In this document: piece after piece, positions 8,104-16,645 of the stretch
How the letters are laid out: every line of letters starts with the position of its first letter
Position numbering within the stretch: the first letter of the stretch is position 1
DNA from: Gemmatimonadota bacterium
GTDB lineage: Bacteria > Gemmatimonadota > Gemmatimonadetes > Longimicrobiales > Gaopeijiaceae
Direction of reading: 5' to 3'
DNA length: 49,520 nt
NCBI GenBank assembly: GCA_022340755.1
Contig: JAJDNI010000099.1
Location: forward strand, 1-49,520
Program-made: the position numbers and the translations under genes
The notes under the pieces: model-generated
Database searches by the model: none
The model's input: the letters and a program-made list of their open reading frames with translations, nothing else
What the model was told of the DNA's origin: nothing

Positions 8104-9383
8104 GCGGCAAGATCCTGCTCCGGGGTGGACGCGTGTTGGACCCGTCACAGAAGCTCGACGATGTCAGGGACGTCTATCTCGTCGACGGACAGGTGGCGAC
8201 CATCGGCGAAAGACTGACTCCGGGCGACGACGCCCACGTCATCGACTGTGACCGCCTCGTGGTGACACCCGGGCTCATCGACGTGCACGTGCACCTGCGC
8301 GAGCCCGGCGAGGAGCACAAGGAGACCATCACCACGGGTGCCAGGGCCGCGGCCGCCGGTGGGTTCACGGCTGTGTGCGCGATGCCCAACACCGATCCGC
8401 CCGTGGACGACCCGGCCGCCGTCGGATTCGTCGTGTCCGAAGGTCGGCGGGCCGGGGCTGCGCGCGTCTACCCGGTGGGGTGCATCTCGGTGGGTCGCCG
8501 GGGAGAGCGGCTCGCGCTCATCGGCGAGATGGTGGAGGCCGGAGCGGTGGCCGTCACCGACGATGGCAGCCCGGTCATGGATTCGGGGCTGATGAGGCTG
8601 GCGCTGGAGTATTCACTCGCCTTCGGCATTCCTGTCGCCGACCACCCGGAGGACCTGGGGCTCTCCGGAAGAGGGCACATGAACGAGGGCCTGGTCTCGA
8701 CGCGTCTGGGCCTTCCGGGCAAGCCCAACGCAGCGGAGGACACGCACATCATGCGGGATCTCCTCCTGGCGGAGCTCACCGGCGGTCGTATCCACCTGCA
8801 GCACGTGTCCACGGCGCTGGGGGTGGAGATGATCCGCCAGGCGAAGGCCCGGGGCGTGCGGGTGTCGGCGGAGGCCACGCCCCACCATCTGATCCTCACC
8901 GACGAGGCGGTGGAGGGGTACCGGACCGAGGCCAAGATGAACCCGCCGCTCCGCTCGGTCGCCGACGTGGCCGCGGTGCGAGCCGGCCTGGCGGACGGGA
9001 CCCTGGACGTCGTGGCCACGGACCACGCGCCTCATCACTACGACGAGAAGGAGGCGGCCTTCACGGATGCCCCCAACGGGGTCGTGGGCCTGGAGACCTC
9101 CTTGGCCCTGATGCTCACCAGGCTGGTGGGAGAGGGGGTCATCGACCTACCGACGCTGGTGGATCGGATGAGCTGTCAGCCGGCGAGAGTTTTCGGTCTG
9201 CTGGGCGGGACGCTGGCTCCCGGAGGAGTGGCGGACGTTACCGTCTTCGATCCGGAGGCGGAGTGGACCGTGGACCCGAAGGCGTTCCGGTCGAAGAGCC
9301 GGAACACTCCGTTCGGAGGCTGGACGGTGAAGGGGCAGGCGCGCTGCACCATCGTCGGAGGGAGGGTCGTCTTCGAGCGATAG
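8100..9383 (+). CDS. pyrC: Dihydroorotase
   Basis: Cyclises carbamoyl-aspartate to dihydroorotate. The class I amidohydrolase fold is shown by the metal motif [10 protein letters not shown], then MPNTDPP, ADHPED, LQHVST and ATDHAPH (catalytic Asp). The typical GGWTVKGQ near the C terminus is present. Length 427 matches active class I enzymes, and all metal ligands appear to be kept, so it should be catalytic rather than a PyrC-prime pseudo-enzyme. The GTG start overlaps the pyrB stop, with GGAGG upstream. It is the last gene of the operon, ending before the shared terminator at 9420. Confidence 0.96.
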   Translation: MSGKILLRGGRVLDPSQKLDDVRDVYLVDGQVATIGERLTPGDDAHVIDCDRLVVTPGLIDVHVHLREPGEEHKETITTGARAAAAGGFTAVCAMPNTDPPVDDPAAVGFVVSEGRRAGAARVYPVGCISVGRRGERLALIGEMVEAGAVAVTDDGSPVMDSGLMRLALEYSLAFGIPVADHPEDLGLSGRGHMNEGLVSTRLGLPGKPNAAEDTHIMRDLLLAELTGGRIHLQHVSTALGVEMIRQAKARGVRVSAEATPHHLILTDEAVEGYRTEAKMNPPLRSVADVAAVRAGLADGTLDVVATDHAPHHYDEKEAAFTDAPNGVVGLETSLALMLTRLVGEGVIDLPTLVDRMSCQPARVFGLLGGTLAPGGVADVTVFDPEAEWTVDPKAFRSKSRNTPFGGWTVKGQARCTIVGGRVVFER

Positions 9384-9419
9384 GCCCCCGCGGCCGGCGG
9401 CAACGGTGTGGGAAAAGCC

Positions 9420-9454
9420 AGAGGACCCGCTCGGCGACGCCGAGTGGGTCCTCT
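9420..9454. terminator. Bidirectional hairpin terminator between pyrC and rpsT
   Basis: An almost perfect 16-base-arm inverted repeat: AGAGGACCC, one unpaired base, CTCGGC, loop, GCCGAG, one base, GGGTCCTCT. On the minus strand it is followed by a run containing CTTTTCC, which fits a terminator for rpsT. On the plus strand it can stop pyrC transcription. Confidence 0.8.
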
Positions 9455-9475
9455 CTTGCGACTGGAGGGCCGCGA

Positions 9476-9733
9476 TCAGGCCGAGAGCGAGCTCACGTGC
9501 CGCTGGAGGGCGCTCTTCCAGCGGGCGACCGCGTTGGCGGAATGAAGCCCGCGGGTGGCCGCGCGATCCAGGACGGCCTGAGCCTCGACGAATCGAGCCT
9601 GGGCCTCCTCGGCGTTGGTGGCCTCGCGCACGTGCTTGACGGCGGTGCGGACCTTCGACCGTTCCGCCCGATTCTTGGCGCGAGCGGTCCGGCTGAGCTC
9701 CATGCGCTTCTTAGCGCTCTTGATGTTCGGCAT
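9476..9733 (-). CDS. rpsT: 30S ribosomal protein S20
   Basis: A small basic 85-residue protein that binds 16S rRNA early in 30S assembly. The N terminus MPNIKSAKKR and the two-helix Ala/Arg/Lys-rich body are diagnostic. The frame extends 25 codons upstream, but the start at 9733 has a good ribosome-binding site (GAGGGA) and matches all S20 proteins. It has a predicted promoter at 9780-9808 and the hairpin at 9420-9454 behind it, so it is a single-gene unit. Confidence 0.97.
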   Translation of the reverse strand: MPNIKSAKKRMELSRTARAKNRAERSKVRTAVKHVREATNAEEAQARFVEAQAVLDRAATRGLHSANAVARWKSALQRHVSSLSA

Positions 9734-9779
9734 GCGTCCCTCGGGGCGCGAAAAGAAACCGTTGTGCGACAAGCCAACA

Positions 9780-9808
9780 AACCTAGAAGCACAGTGGCAG
9801 CCGATCAA
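9780..9808 (-). promoter_or_regulatory. Promoter of rpsT
   Basis: Read on the minus strand: TTGATC (9808-9803) and TAGGTT (9785-9780), spaced by 17 bases. Initiation near 9773 would give a leader of about 40 bases before the S20 start. Confidence 0.6.
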
Positions 9809-9820
9809 TAGGCTGCGCCG

Positions 9821-10918
9821 TCAGCGGACGAGGTCCTCGTACCTCACCACGGGCGTGGGCACGTTGAGGGTCCCGCCTCTCGCGAGCGTCAGAACCATCA
9901 TGAGCGTGTCCCCGGCCGCGGGGTGGCGCTTCAGGGCCATCAGCATGCCGTGCAGACCTCCCGGCGCCAGGCGCACCGTGTCGCCGGGCGGCAGCGCGAT
10001 GAACGGCACGGGCTTCATGTGGGCCATGTTGTCCGTGTGCATGGTCTGGTGGAGGGACGCCATGGCGGCCACGTCGGAGTCGAGCCCCACCAGAGTATCG
10101 GCCGTGGCCCCCGTGTTCAGCAGGGTCAGGTACACCGCCATGGTGGTCGCTCCGGAAGGAGGGGCCGGAGCGTACGCCTCCAGAACCTGGATGCTTCCGG
10201 AGGCAGCGGTCGTGGGGGCGATCCCTGCGGGACCTCCGGCGGCCTCGCCCGGCTCGGGGGATGGAACGGCCGGAGACTCGGCAGCGGTCGCCGCGCCTGC
10301 GTGCCAGGCGTGCGCGGCGATGAGCTTCAGGTCATGAACCCAGGTGGCCTTCCTGGTGTCCGCACCGTACATGACCCGGCCTTTGTCGTCGGGGGTGAAG
10401 GCGTAGACCAGCGCGGGGTGGCTGACCACGTAGCCGTCACCCACGGATTCCTTCTTGGTGGGGGGGAAGCCATACACGCCTTCCAGGGAATCGATGACTG
10501 TCATGCTCCCGCGCAGGCCAACGAACGTCGTGTCGAAGGATCCGAGCCAGCTCCGGAGGCGCTCCGGCGTGTCCCTGCCAGGGTCCACCGTCACGAACAC
10601 CATCCGGACCTGGTCGCGCACGGCGGGGTCGACTTCCTTCAGCGCCGCGCCCAGTGTGGCCATCATCAGCGGGCAGGTGTCGGGGCAGTACGTGTAGCCG
10701 AAGTAGAGGAGGGCGATCTTCCCGTCCGTCTCCTTTCGGAAGTCATATGGGTTGCCGTGGGTGTCGGTGAAGGTGAACTCGGGCTTGGGCAGAAGGGAAA
10801 AGGGCTTGGTCCCAAGGAGGGGAAGGTCGTCGGGGTCCTTGGGCTTCTCCGCCGCCGGGCCGCAGCTGACGCCAGCCAGCACGGCGGTCGCGGAAATCAG
10901 AAGAGCAGCGCGTCGCAT
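9821..10918 (-). CDS. Sco1/SenC - PCuAC fusion: copper chaperone for cytochrome oxidase
   Basis: Two periplasmic copper-delivery modules in one 365-residue polypeptide. After a hydrophobic leader with Cys19 as possible lipid site, residues 40-205 form a Sco1/SenC thioredoxin fold with the copper-binding Cys78 and Cys82 (YCPDTCP) and His167 (VVSHPAL). An Ala/Pro/Glu-rich linker (about 207-240) joins a PCuAC domain (about 242-355). That domain carries the full motif H-x10-M-x21-H-x-M as His290, Met301, His323 and Met325. In other bacteria these are usually two neighbouring genes that load the CuA or CuB centre of cytochrome c oxidase. No oxidase genes are visible here. It is divergent from the M50 protease gene. 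Confidence 0.9.
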   Translation of the reverse strand: MRRAALLISATAVLAGVSCGPAAEKPKDPDDLPLLGTKPFSLLPKPEFTFTDTHGNPYDFRKETDGKIALLYFGYTYCPDTCPLMMATLGAALKEVDPAVRDQVRMVFVTVDPGRDTPERLRSWLGSFDTTFVGLRGSMTVIDSLEGVYGFPPTKKESVGDGYVVSHPALVYAFTPDDKGRVMYGADTRKATWVHDLKLIAAHAWHAGAATAAESPAVPSPEPGEAAGGPAGIAPTTAASGSIQVLEAYAPAPPSGATTMAVYLTLLNTGATADTLVGLDSDVAAMASLHQTMHTDNMAHMKPVPFIALPPGDTVRLAPGGLHGMLMALKRHPAAGDTLMMVLTLARGGTLNVPTPVVRYEDLVR

Positions 10919-10949
10919 GAGGGTCGGTCAACTCTGTATCGAATGGACG

Positions 10950-10973
10950 ATGGGGTGCTCGTTGTAACCCCAT
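10950..10973. promoter_or_regulatory. Inverted repeat in the sco-PCuAC / M50 divergent region
   Basis: ATGGGGT (10950-10956) and ACCCCAT (10967-10973), perfect seven-base arms with a ten-base loop, about 35 bases upstream of the copper-chaperone start. It could be an operator or a leader hairpin; no known regulator motif is recognised. Confidence 0.3.
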
Positions 10974-11048
10974 GCGGCTCGTGAGTTGCCGTGCCGCCGG
11001 GGGCAAGGCTGGACCCCTCCACCCTCTGGTCGGTAGGTTTCTCCCGCT

Positions 11049-11702
11049 ATGGATGCCATACTGCTCATCATCGTCCTCATCTTCTCGGTCGTGATCCACG
11101 AGTTGGCGCACGCGTGGCAGGCCCGGCGCGAGGGCGACGACACGGCGGAGCGACTGGGGCGGATCACGCTCAACCCGCTGCCGCACCTCGACTTGATCGG
11201 CTCGTTCATCCTGCCGATGGCGCTCTATCTCAGCCACGCGGGCTTCATGTTCGGGTGGGCGAAGCCCGTGCCCGTGAACCCGGCCAAATACCGCGACTAC
11301 CGCGCCGGCGACATCCGCGTGTCCCTGGCGGGCATCGTCTCCAACATCGGCTTGGCTGTGTTGGCGACGTTGGCGGCGGCGGTCATCGTGAAGGTCGGGA
11401 GCGTCGTGGGGCACCTGGGAGGCGTCACGGACGCGCTCCTGCTCATGGCCCGCTACGGGATCCTCATCAATCTCGTGCTGGCCTTCTTCAACCTGATCCC
11501 CATCCCGCCCCTTGACGGGTCTCACGTGCTCGTCCATCTGCTCCCGCGCGAGGCGGCGGTTCGCTATCAGCGGGCCGGGCGCTACGGCATTCTGGTGGTG
11601 ATGGCGCTTCTCTTCCTCGTCCCCCGGACCTTCGACTTCCTCCTGGCTCCGGTGACCTGGTTGATGGGGTTCGCCGACACCTTCATCCGCCTGTGGATCT
11701 GA
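11049..11702 (+). CDS. Site-2 protease family (M50) membrane metalloprotease
   Basis: A 217-residue integral membrane protein with the zinc motif HELAH at about residues 17-21 in the first membrane segment. The third-ligand motif NLIPIPPLDGSH lies near 147-158, where the Asp completes the site. There are about five to six hydrophobic segments and no PDZ domain, so it belongs to the short YwhC-like group. Substrates of this group are mostly unknown. It overlaps scpA by ten bases, and the order M50-scpA-scpB-pseudouridine synthase is a common bacterial arrangement. A TAGGTT at 11034-11039 could be its -10 element, but the -35 is poor. Confidence 0.92.
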   Translation: MDAILLIIVLIFSVVIHELAHAWQARREGDDTAERLGRITLNPLPHLDLIGSFILPMALYLSHAGFMFGWAKPVPVNPAKYRDYRAGDIRVSLAGIVSNIGLAVLATLAAAVIVKVGSVVGHLGGVTDALLLMARYGILINLVLAFFNLIPIPPLDGSHVLVHLLPREAAVRYQRAGRYGILVVMALLFLVPRTFDFLLAPVTWLMGFADTFIRLWI

Positions 11703-12595
11703 CGGTCGCCGAGGGCCTCCCGCGCGAGGGTTTTCTCCTCGTCGAGCTCGAGCGCTTCCAGGGACCCCTCGACCTTCTGCTGCACCTGATCCGTACGCAG
11801 GACATCGACATCTTCGACATCCCCATCGCGAAGATCACGGATCAGTTCGTGAAGGCCATCCGCGAAATCCAGGCGCGGGACCTGGATGCCGCGGGCGAGT
11901 TCCTCGAGATGGCCGCCACCCTCGTGCGCATCAAAGCGCAGATGCTGCTTCCCCGAACCGGGGAAGAGGAGGAGGAGGACCCACGCGCGGAGCTGGTACG
12001 GCGTCTCCTCGAGTACGAGCAGGTCCGGGAGATCTCCCATCGGCTGTCGGTTGCCGAGGCGGACCGCGCCAGACGCTTCAGCAAGGGATACAACCCACCC
12101 CGGCCGCGGCGGCCCGCGGCGGAGATGCCCCTGGAGACCACCTGGGAAGAGCTCTTCGCTGCGGCCCTTCTGGTGGAGACCCCGCTGCCTCGCGAGCGGC
12201 ACCACCGGGTAACCGCCCGGACGGTTGCGATGGAAGACAAGATCGTCTTGATTCTCGATACCCTCCGAGACACCACGCGCGTCGAGTTCGCCAAGCTCCT
12301 CGAGGGCTTCCGCGAGAAGATGCACGGAGTCATGACGTTCCTGGCCGGGCTCGAGCTGACACGGCGGCGTCTCCTCTTCCTGCGCCAGGCCAAGCCATTC
12401 GCCGAGCTCTGGATCTATCGCCGACCTGACGAGCAGGACGAAGGACCAGCGGAAGAGCCCGACGAAGGATCCGAAGGACCCGCGCCGGAGGCCGGAGTCG
12501 AAGCGGCCACCGCGCGCGAGGCAGGGCCCCGGGAAACGCAGGGGGCTGAACCGGAGGAAGCAACGGACGCCAAGGAAGGAACGGTGGAGGCTTGA
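11693..12595 (+). CDS. scpA: Segregation and condensation protein A (kleisin)
   Basis: Kleisin subunit that bridges the SMC heads in the condensin-like SMC-ScpAB complex, with ScpB. The N-terminal signature FQGPLDLLLHLIRTQDIDIFDIPI is intact, followed by the helical region FLEMAATLVRIKAQMLLP and the C-terminal winged helix ending near FAELWIYRR (about residue 243). A highly acidic, Pro/Glu-rich tail of about 55 residues follows, not usual for the family. The start is GTG at 11693, overlapping the M50 gene; the next likely start is only a few codons in. scpB follows with a TTGA overlap. Confidence 0.95.
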   Translation: MDLTVAEGLPREGFLLVELERFQGPLDLLLHLIRTQDIDIFDIPIAKITDQFVKAIREIQARDLDAAGEFLEMAATLVRIKAQMLLPRTGEEEEEDPRAELVRRLLEYEQVREISHRLSVAEADRARRFSKGYNPPRPRRPAAEMPLETTWEELFAAALLVETPLPRERHHRVTARTVAMEDKIVLILDTLRDTTRVEFAKLLEGFREKMHGVMTFLAGLELTRRRLLFLRQAKPFAELWIYRRPDEQDEGPAEEPDEGSEGPAPEAGVEAATAREAGPRETQGAEPEEATDAKEGTVEA

Positions 12596-13398
12596 ACCCA
12601 CACCAGATCGTGGAGGCGGTGCTGTTCGCGTCGGACGCGCCCATCACCGCCGATGAGATCGCGCGCGCCGACGAGCGCCTGGACGAGGACCAGGTGGAGC
12701 AGGCCATTCGCCAGCTCCAGGCTGAGTACGACGATGCGGAGCGGTCGTTCGAGATCGTCGAGGTCGCCGAGGGCTACCAGGTCCTGACCCGGCCCGAATT
12801 CGCGCCCTACCTGGAACGGTTCGACAACGTGCCGCGGCCGTCCCGACTCTCGGGCCCGGCGCTCGAGACACTTTCGATCATCGCGTATCGGCAACCCCTG
12901 GGGCGTCTGGAGATCGAGTACATCCGAGGGGTGGGTGCTCAGGGCGTGCTCAAGACGCTTCTGGACCGCGAGATGATCGAGGTCGTCGGAAGGGCGGAAG
13001 GTCTTGGTCGGCCCGTGCTTTACGGTACCAGCTCGAAGTTCCTCGAGCACTTCGGCCTGAGGTCACTCGAGGATCTGCCACGCCCGGAGGAGCTGCCCAT
13101 CGTGCTTCGCGAGAGGATCCCCCTGGGGCCGGAAGAGGCCGGCGGAGCGGAGGGCGAAGGCGGAGACGATGCCGCTCCTGGGCCCGATCAGCTCACGCTG
13201 GGAGAGGGCGACGGACGGGCGGGTCCGGAGACGGGCCTCCCGTCCGAGGAATCCGCCGCGTCTGCGGATGACGCGGAGGATCCTGCACCGGCCGCCGGAG
13301 ATCCGGACCTCCGGCCCCCGGCGACCGGATCGGAGGCGAGTGAAGACCAGAGTGGGGAGGCCTCCGATTCCCAGGGAAGTCGTGGAGAGCTCCGCTAG
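12592..13398 (+). CDS. scpB: Segregation and condensation protein B
   Basis: Dimeric winged-helix partner of ScpA in the SMC complex. The core (about residues 1-170) shows the family's IVEAVLFASDAPIT opening, LETLSIIAYRQPL and the RGVGAQGVLKTLLDREMIEVVGR segment, then LGRPVLYGTSSKFLEHFGL. From about residue 178 on, roughly 90 residues are low-complexity and rich in Glu, Asp, Gly, Ser and Pro. The start is TTG at 12592, overlapping the scpA stop; no in-frame ATG precedes the core, so translation is probably coupled to scpA. Confidence 0.94.
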   Translation: MNPHQIVEAVLFASDAPITADEIARADERLDEDQVEQAIRQLQAEYDDAERSFEIVEVAEGYQVLTRPEFAPYLERFDNVPRPSRLSGPALETLSIIAYRQPLGRLEIEYIRGVGAQGVLKTLLDREMIEVVGRAEGLGRPVLYGTSSKFLEHFGLRSLEDLPRPEELPIVLRERIPLGPEEAGGAEGEGGDDAAPGPDQLTLGEGDGRAGPETGLPSEESAASADDAEDPAPAAGDPDLRPPATGSEASEDQSGEASDSQGSRGELR

Positions 13399-13412
13399 CC
13401 AGGGCGTTCGCG

Positions 13413-14144
13413 GTGGGTGAAGGAATTCGGGTCCAGAAGTACCTTTCCATGGCGGGACGAGCGTCCCGCAGGGAGGCGGAGCGGCTCCTCGTGTCCGGAC
13501 GGGTGCGGATCAACGGGGAGGTTGTGATGGAGCTGGGGACGAAGGTCGTCCCCGGACGGGATCGCGTGGAGGTGGACGAGGTCGTGGTGGAGCCCGTGGA
13601 GGGCTCTACGTGGATCGCGCTGCACAAGCCGACTGGCGTGCTCACCACGCGCTCCGACCCTCATGGTGGCCGTACCGTCTACGACATCCTGCCCACGGAC
13701 GCCGGAGGATTGCGCTACGTAGGGCGATTGGACCGGGACACGGAGGGTCTTCTGCTGCTCTGCAACGAAGGAGACGTCATCCACGGGCTGACACATCCCG
13801 GCAATCAGGTGGAGCGCGAGTACCGTGCGTGGGTCCTGGGAGTGCCCAATCGTACGACGCTCCGGCGGCTCGTGGAGGGCGTGGCGCTGGAGGACGGTCC
13901 CGCCCGTGCGCGTCGTGCGCGCCTCCTCGAGCGCGAAGGGGATCACGCGCTCGTGGGGCTGGTGCTGACCGAGGGGCGGAAGCGCGAAGTGCGACGGATG
14001 CTGGACACGGTGGGGCACCCCGTGCGCCGCCTGACGCGGGTCCGCTTCGGTGCGGTCGAGTTGGGAGATCTGGCGCCCGGGCATTGGCGCGAGCTGGATG
14101 AAGAGGAACGAACGAAGCTGCGGGCGCTCGCCGGCGCCCGCTGA
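13413..14144 (+). CDS. RluB/RsuA-family rRNA pseudouridine synthase
   Basis: Converts a uridine of rRNA to pseudouridine. Residues 1-50 are an S4 RNA-binding domain (RVQKYLSMAGRASRREAERLL). The catalytic domain follows, with the active Asp in GRLDRDTEGLLLL, the KPTGVLTT opening, and the C-terminal GRKREVRRMLDTVGHPVRRLTR typical of the RsuA/RluB/RluE/RluF group. The 23S-specific RluB subtype is likely because the gene follows scpB, as in many bacteria, but the exact target base cannot be read from sequence. The start is GTG at 13413, 14 bases after scpB. Confidence 0.92.
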   Translation: MGEGIRVQKYLSMAGRASRREAERLLVSGRVRINGEVVMELGTKVVPGRDRVEVDEVVVEPVEGSTWIALHKPTGVLTTRSDPHGGRTVYDILPTDAGGLRYVGRLDRDTEGLLLLCNEGDVIHGLTHPGNQVEREYRAWVLGVPNRTTLRRLVEGVALEDGPARARRARLLEREGDHALVGLVLTEGRKREVRRMLDTVGHPVRRLTRVRFGAVELGDLAPGHWRELDEEERTKLRALAGAR

Positions 14145-14165
14145 TCAATAGAGAGGGGAGAGACG

Positions 14166-15824
14166 ATGGATCTCAGAGACAAGACGGTCCTCATCCTGGG
14201 TGGGGCAGGGCTGGTGGGCCTCGCGGTAGCGCGTAAGATGCTGGAACGCAAGCCTGCCCGGGTGGTGATTGGCTCGCTCAGGCGGGAGGAGTCCGAAGCG
14301 GCGGTTGCCGAACTGGCGCGAGAGCCCCTCGCCGAGGGGGTCTCTCTCGGGGCGGTCTGGGGGGACCTCTTCGTTCCCTTCGCCCTGAAGGACCGGCCCC
14401 GTGGCGAGGTTGTCGCCGACCCGGACGCCCTCTCGCTTCTCGTGGATGATCTCTACGGAGAATTGACCGAGGAGGTCCTCGACCGCTCTTCGCTGGGGCG
14501 GCTCCTGGCGGAGGTGAACCCCAGGATCCTGGTGGATTGCGTGAACACGGCGGGGGCTCTCGCATACCAGAACGCCTTCCTGTCCGCTCAGCAGCTGCGA
14601 GCCAGCGCCGCCGAGGGGAGCCTTGACCTGACGGCGGTGGAGGCGCACCTGGCCACGCTTTATCTGCCCCAGCTCATCCGCCACACGCAGATCGTCCTGG
14701 AGGGGATGAAGCGGGCGGGAACCGAGGTATTCGTGAAGGTGGGCACCGCCGGCACCGGGGGAATGGGCTTGAACATTCCGTTCACCCATTCCGAAGAGCG
14801 GCCGTCCCGTGTCCTTCTGGCGAAGTCGGGGATCGCCGGCGCGCAGACGCTGTTCCTCTACCTGATGGCGCGCACTCCCGGGGCCCCCGCCGTGAAGGAG
14901 GTCAAACCCACGGCGGCCATCTCGTGGAAGTCCATCGAGCGGGGTCCGGTGAAGCGCGCGGGGCGGACCATCATGCGCACCGACGCCAGCGAGGCGCTCC
15001 CTCTCGCTGACGCCTTCGGGCCGGGCGCCCTCGAAGCGTTCACCACCACCGACAAGCCCCTCGAGGGCGTGTACATCGACGCCGGTGAGAACGGCCTCTT
15101 CAGCCTCGGCGAGTTCGAGACGCTGACGGCGCTGGGTCTGATGGAGTTCGTCACCCCGGAGGAGATCGCGGACAACGTCGTGCGGGAGATCCTATCCCAC
15201 CCCACGGGCAAGGACGTCGTCACAGCCCTGGATGCAGCGACCATGGGGCCGACGTATCGCGCTGGAGTCCTGCGCAGCCTGGCCATCGACCACATGGAGA
15301 CGCTGGAGGCTGACGCGGGCATCCGCTCGGTGGCGTACGAGATGCTCGGTCCTCCGCGGTTGTCGAAGCTGCTCTTCGAGGGCGAGATGCTGGCACGGAT
15401 CTTCGGAACCCTGGACGCGGCCGCCGACCTGGACCCCGACGACACGGCCACAAAGACCCACGAGATGATCCGCGAGGACGACGACTTCCGGCAGCGCATG
15501 CTCTCCATCGGGATCCCTGTGCTGCTCCCGGACGGCGCGAGCCTGCTCCGCGGGCCGGACGTGAAGGTACGGCCCGAGGAAGGGCTAGCCGCGGACGATC
15601 CGCGGCTGGTGGATCGAGGCTGGGTCGACCTGCGGCCGGAGAACTGGAAGCGCTGGGCCGGTCGCTGCGAGCGGCTCGCGCGTGAGCTGCGGGATCGGCC
15701 GGGTGTGGCTCAGGGCTCGACGGGGGATCACGAATACGGCGACCTCAGCGGGAAGATCCGGCCTGGGCGGGTGGCCGCGTGGATCTTCCGCTACGAGGAC
15801 AAGGGCGAGCGCATCAAGCGGTAG
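14166..15824 (+). CDS. Conserved Rossmann-fold (short-chain-dehydrogenase-like) protein, function unknown
   Basis: A 552-residue protein starting with an NAD(P)-binding Rossmann motif, VLILGGAGLVGLAVA (residues 8-22), and a second strand VVIGSLRREE that would meet the cofactor ribose. It resembles large proteins annotated only as short-chain dehydrogenase. The catalytic Tyr-x3-Lys of classical SDRs is not evident; the corresponding region reads VLLAKSGIAGAQT. The C-terminal half has no domain I recognise. The start is ATG at 14166 with a good AGGGGAG site. It stands alone, 21 bases after the pseudouridine synthase, and ends before a strong hairpin. Confidence 0.75.
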   Translation: MDLRDKTVLILGGAGLVGLAVARKMLERKPARVVIGSLRREESEAAVAELAREPLAEGVSLGAVWGDLFVPFALKDRPRGEVVADPDALSLLVDDLYGELTEEVLDRSSLGRLLAEVNPRILVDCVNTAGALAYQNAFLSAQQLRASAAEGSLDLTAVEAHLATLYLPQLIRHTQIVLEGMKRAGTEVFVKVGTAGTGGMGLNIPFTHSEERPSRVLLAKSGIAGAQTLFLYLMARTPGAPAVKEVKPTAAISWKSIERGPVKRAGRTIMRTDASEALPLADAFGPGALEAFTTTDKPLEGVYIDAGENGLFSLGEFETLTALGLMEFVTPEEIADNVVREILSHPTGKDVVTALDAATMGPTYRAGVLRSLAIDHMETLEADAGIRSVAYEMLGPPRLSKLLFEGEMLARIFGTLDAAADLDPDDTATKTHEMIREDDDFRQRMLSIGIPVLLPDGASLLRGPDVKVRPEEGLAADDPRLVDRGWVDLRPENWKRWAGRCERLARELRDRPGVAQGSTGDHEYGDLSGKIRPGRVAAWIFRYEDKGERIKR

Positions 15825-15858
15825 CTCGTCGCGGCGTTCCGAGCTGAAGCAGGCGGGA

Positions 15859-15885
15859 GGGGCCGGGGACCACCTCCCCGGCCCC
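15859..15885. terminator. Hairpin between convergent genes (Rossmann-fold gene and pcm)
   Basis: Perfect ten-base arms GGGGCCGGGG (15859-15868) and CCCCGGCCCC (15876-15885) with a seven-base loop. Plus-side flank CGCCCTTCAGG has only a short T run. It sits between two convergent genes and probably ends transcription from both. Confidence 0.65.
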
Positions 15886-15890
15886 GCCCT

Positions 15891-16556
15891 TCAGGCGTCG
15901 TCGTCAGGCCATCCCTGGAGCCCCACCAGAGGGACGAATCGGCACGGTGTGGACTTCTCTCGGGAGAACGCAGTGCCCTGCCGTCGAATGTGCTCGATCT
16001 GCTGCAGGCTCTGGCTTCCGACGGGAACGATCATGTGGCCGCCGTCCGCATCCATCTGGTCCAGGAGCGCCGGCGGCGCGCCGGGCGCCGCCGCCGTGAC
16101 GATGATGGCGTCGAACGGTGCGGCTTCGGGCCACCCCAGAGTGCCGTCGCCGGCGTGCACGTGGACGTTCGAGTACCCGAGCTCGTAGACGAGGAGCTCC
16201 TCGGCGCTCCGCGCGAGCTCGGGGATCCGCTCGATGGTGAAGACCTCTCGAGCCAGCTCCGCGAGGATGGCGCACTGGTACCCGGAGCCCGTGCCGACCT
16301 CCAGGACCTTCTCCCACCCGTTGAGGCCGAGCGCCGCGGTCATGACCGCCACCATGTAGGGCTGCGAGATGGTCTGGTGGTGACCGATGGACAGGGCGTG
16401 ATCGGCGTAGGCCCGGGAGCTGAACTCAGGGGGCACGAAGCGCTCCCGGGGCACGCGTCCCATGACGTCGAGGACGCGCGAGTCTTCCACGCCCCGACGC
16501 CGGAGCTGTGCCTGAACCATGTGGGCGCGCTCGAGCGCCCGATGGGAATCGATCAT
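15891..16556 (-). CDS. pcm: Protein-L-isoaspartate O-methyltransferase
   Basis: Repairs isoaspartyl damage by SAM-dependent methylation. The sequence shows [20 protein letters not shown] near the N terminus, PRERFVPPE, the family hallmark [15 protein letters not shown], and the SAM motif [11 protein letters not shown] followed by [11 protein letters not shown]. The chosen start at 16556 gives 221 residues. The frame runs upstream to an ATG at 16601, but the family normally begins about a dozen residues before MVQAQL. A TATCTT at about 16611-16606 on this strand could be the -10, leaving a leader of about 45 bases. Divergent from upp. Confidence 0.93.
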   Translation of the reverse strand: MIDSHRALERAHMVQAQLRRRGVEDSRVLDVMGRVPRERFVPPEFSSRAYADHALSIGHHQTISQPYMVAVMTAALGLNGWEKVLEVGTGSGYQCAILAELAREVFTIERIPELARSAEELLVYELGYSNVHVHAGDGTLGWPEAAPFDAIIVTAAAPGAPPALLDQMDADGGHMIVPVGSQSLQQIEHIRRQGTAFSREKSTPCRFVPLVGLQGWPDDDA

Positions 16557-16645
16557 GTCGTGTCGAAAGGTGGGTACCCTTTCGGCTCCCTGCGCTCGCA
16601 TGCAAGATAGCGGTCCGTATCCCCCCGACCCAGGCTTATTCGCCC

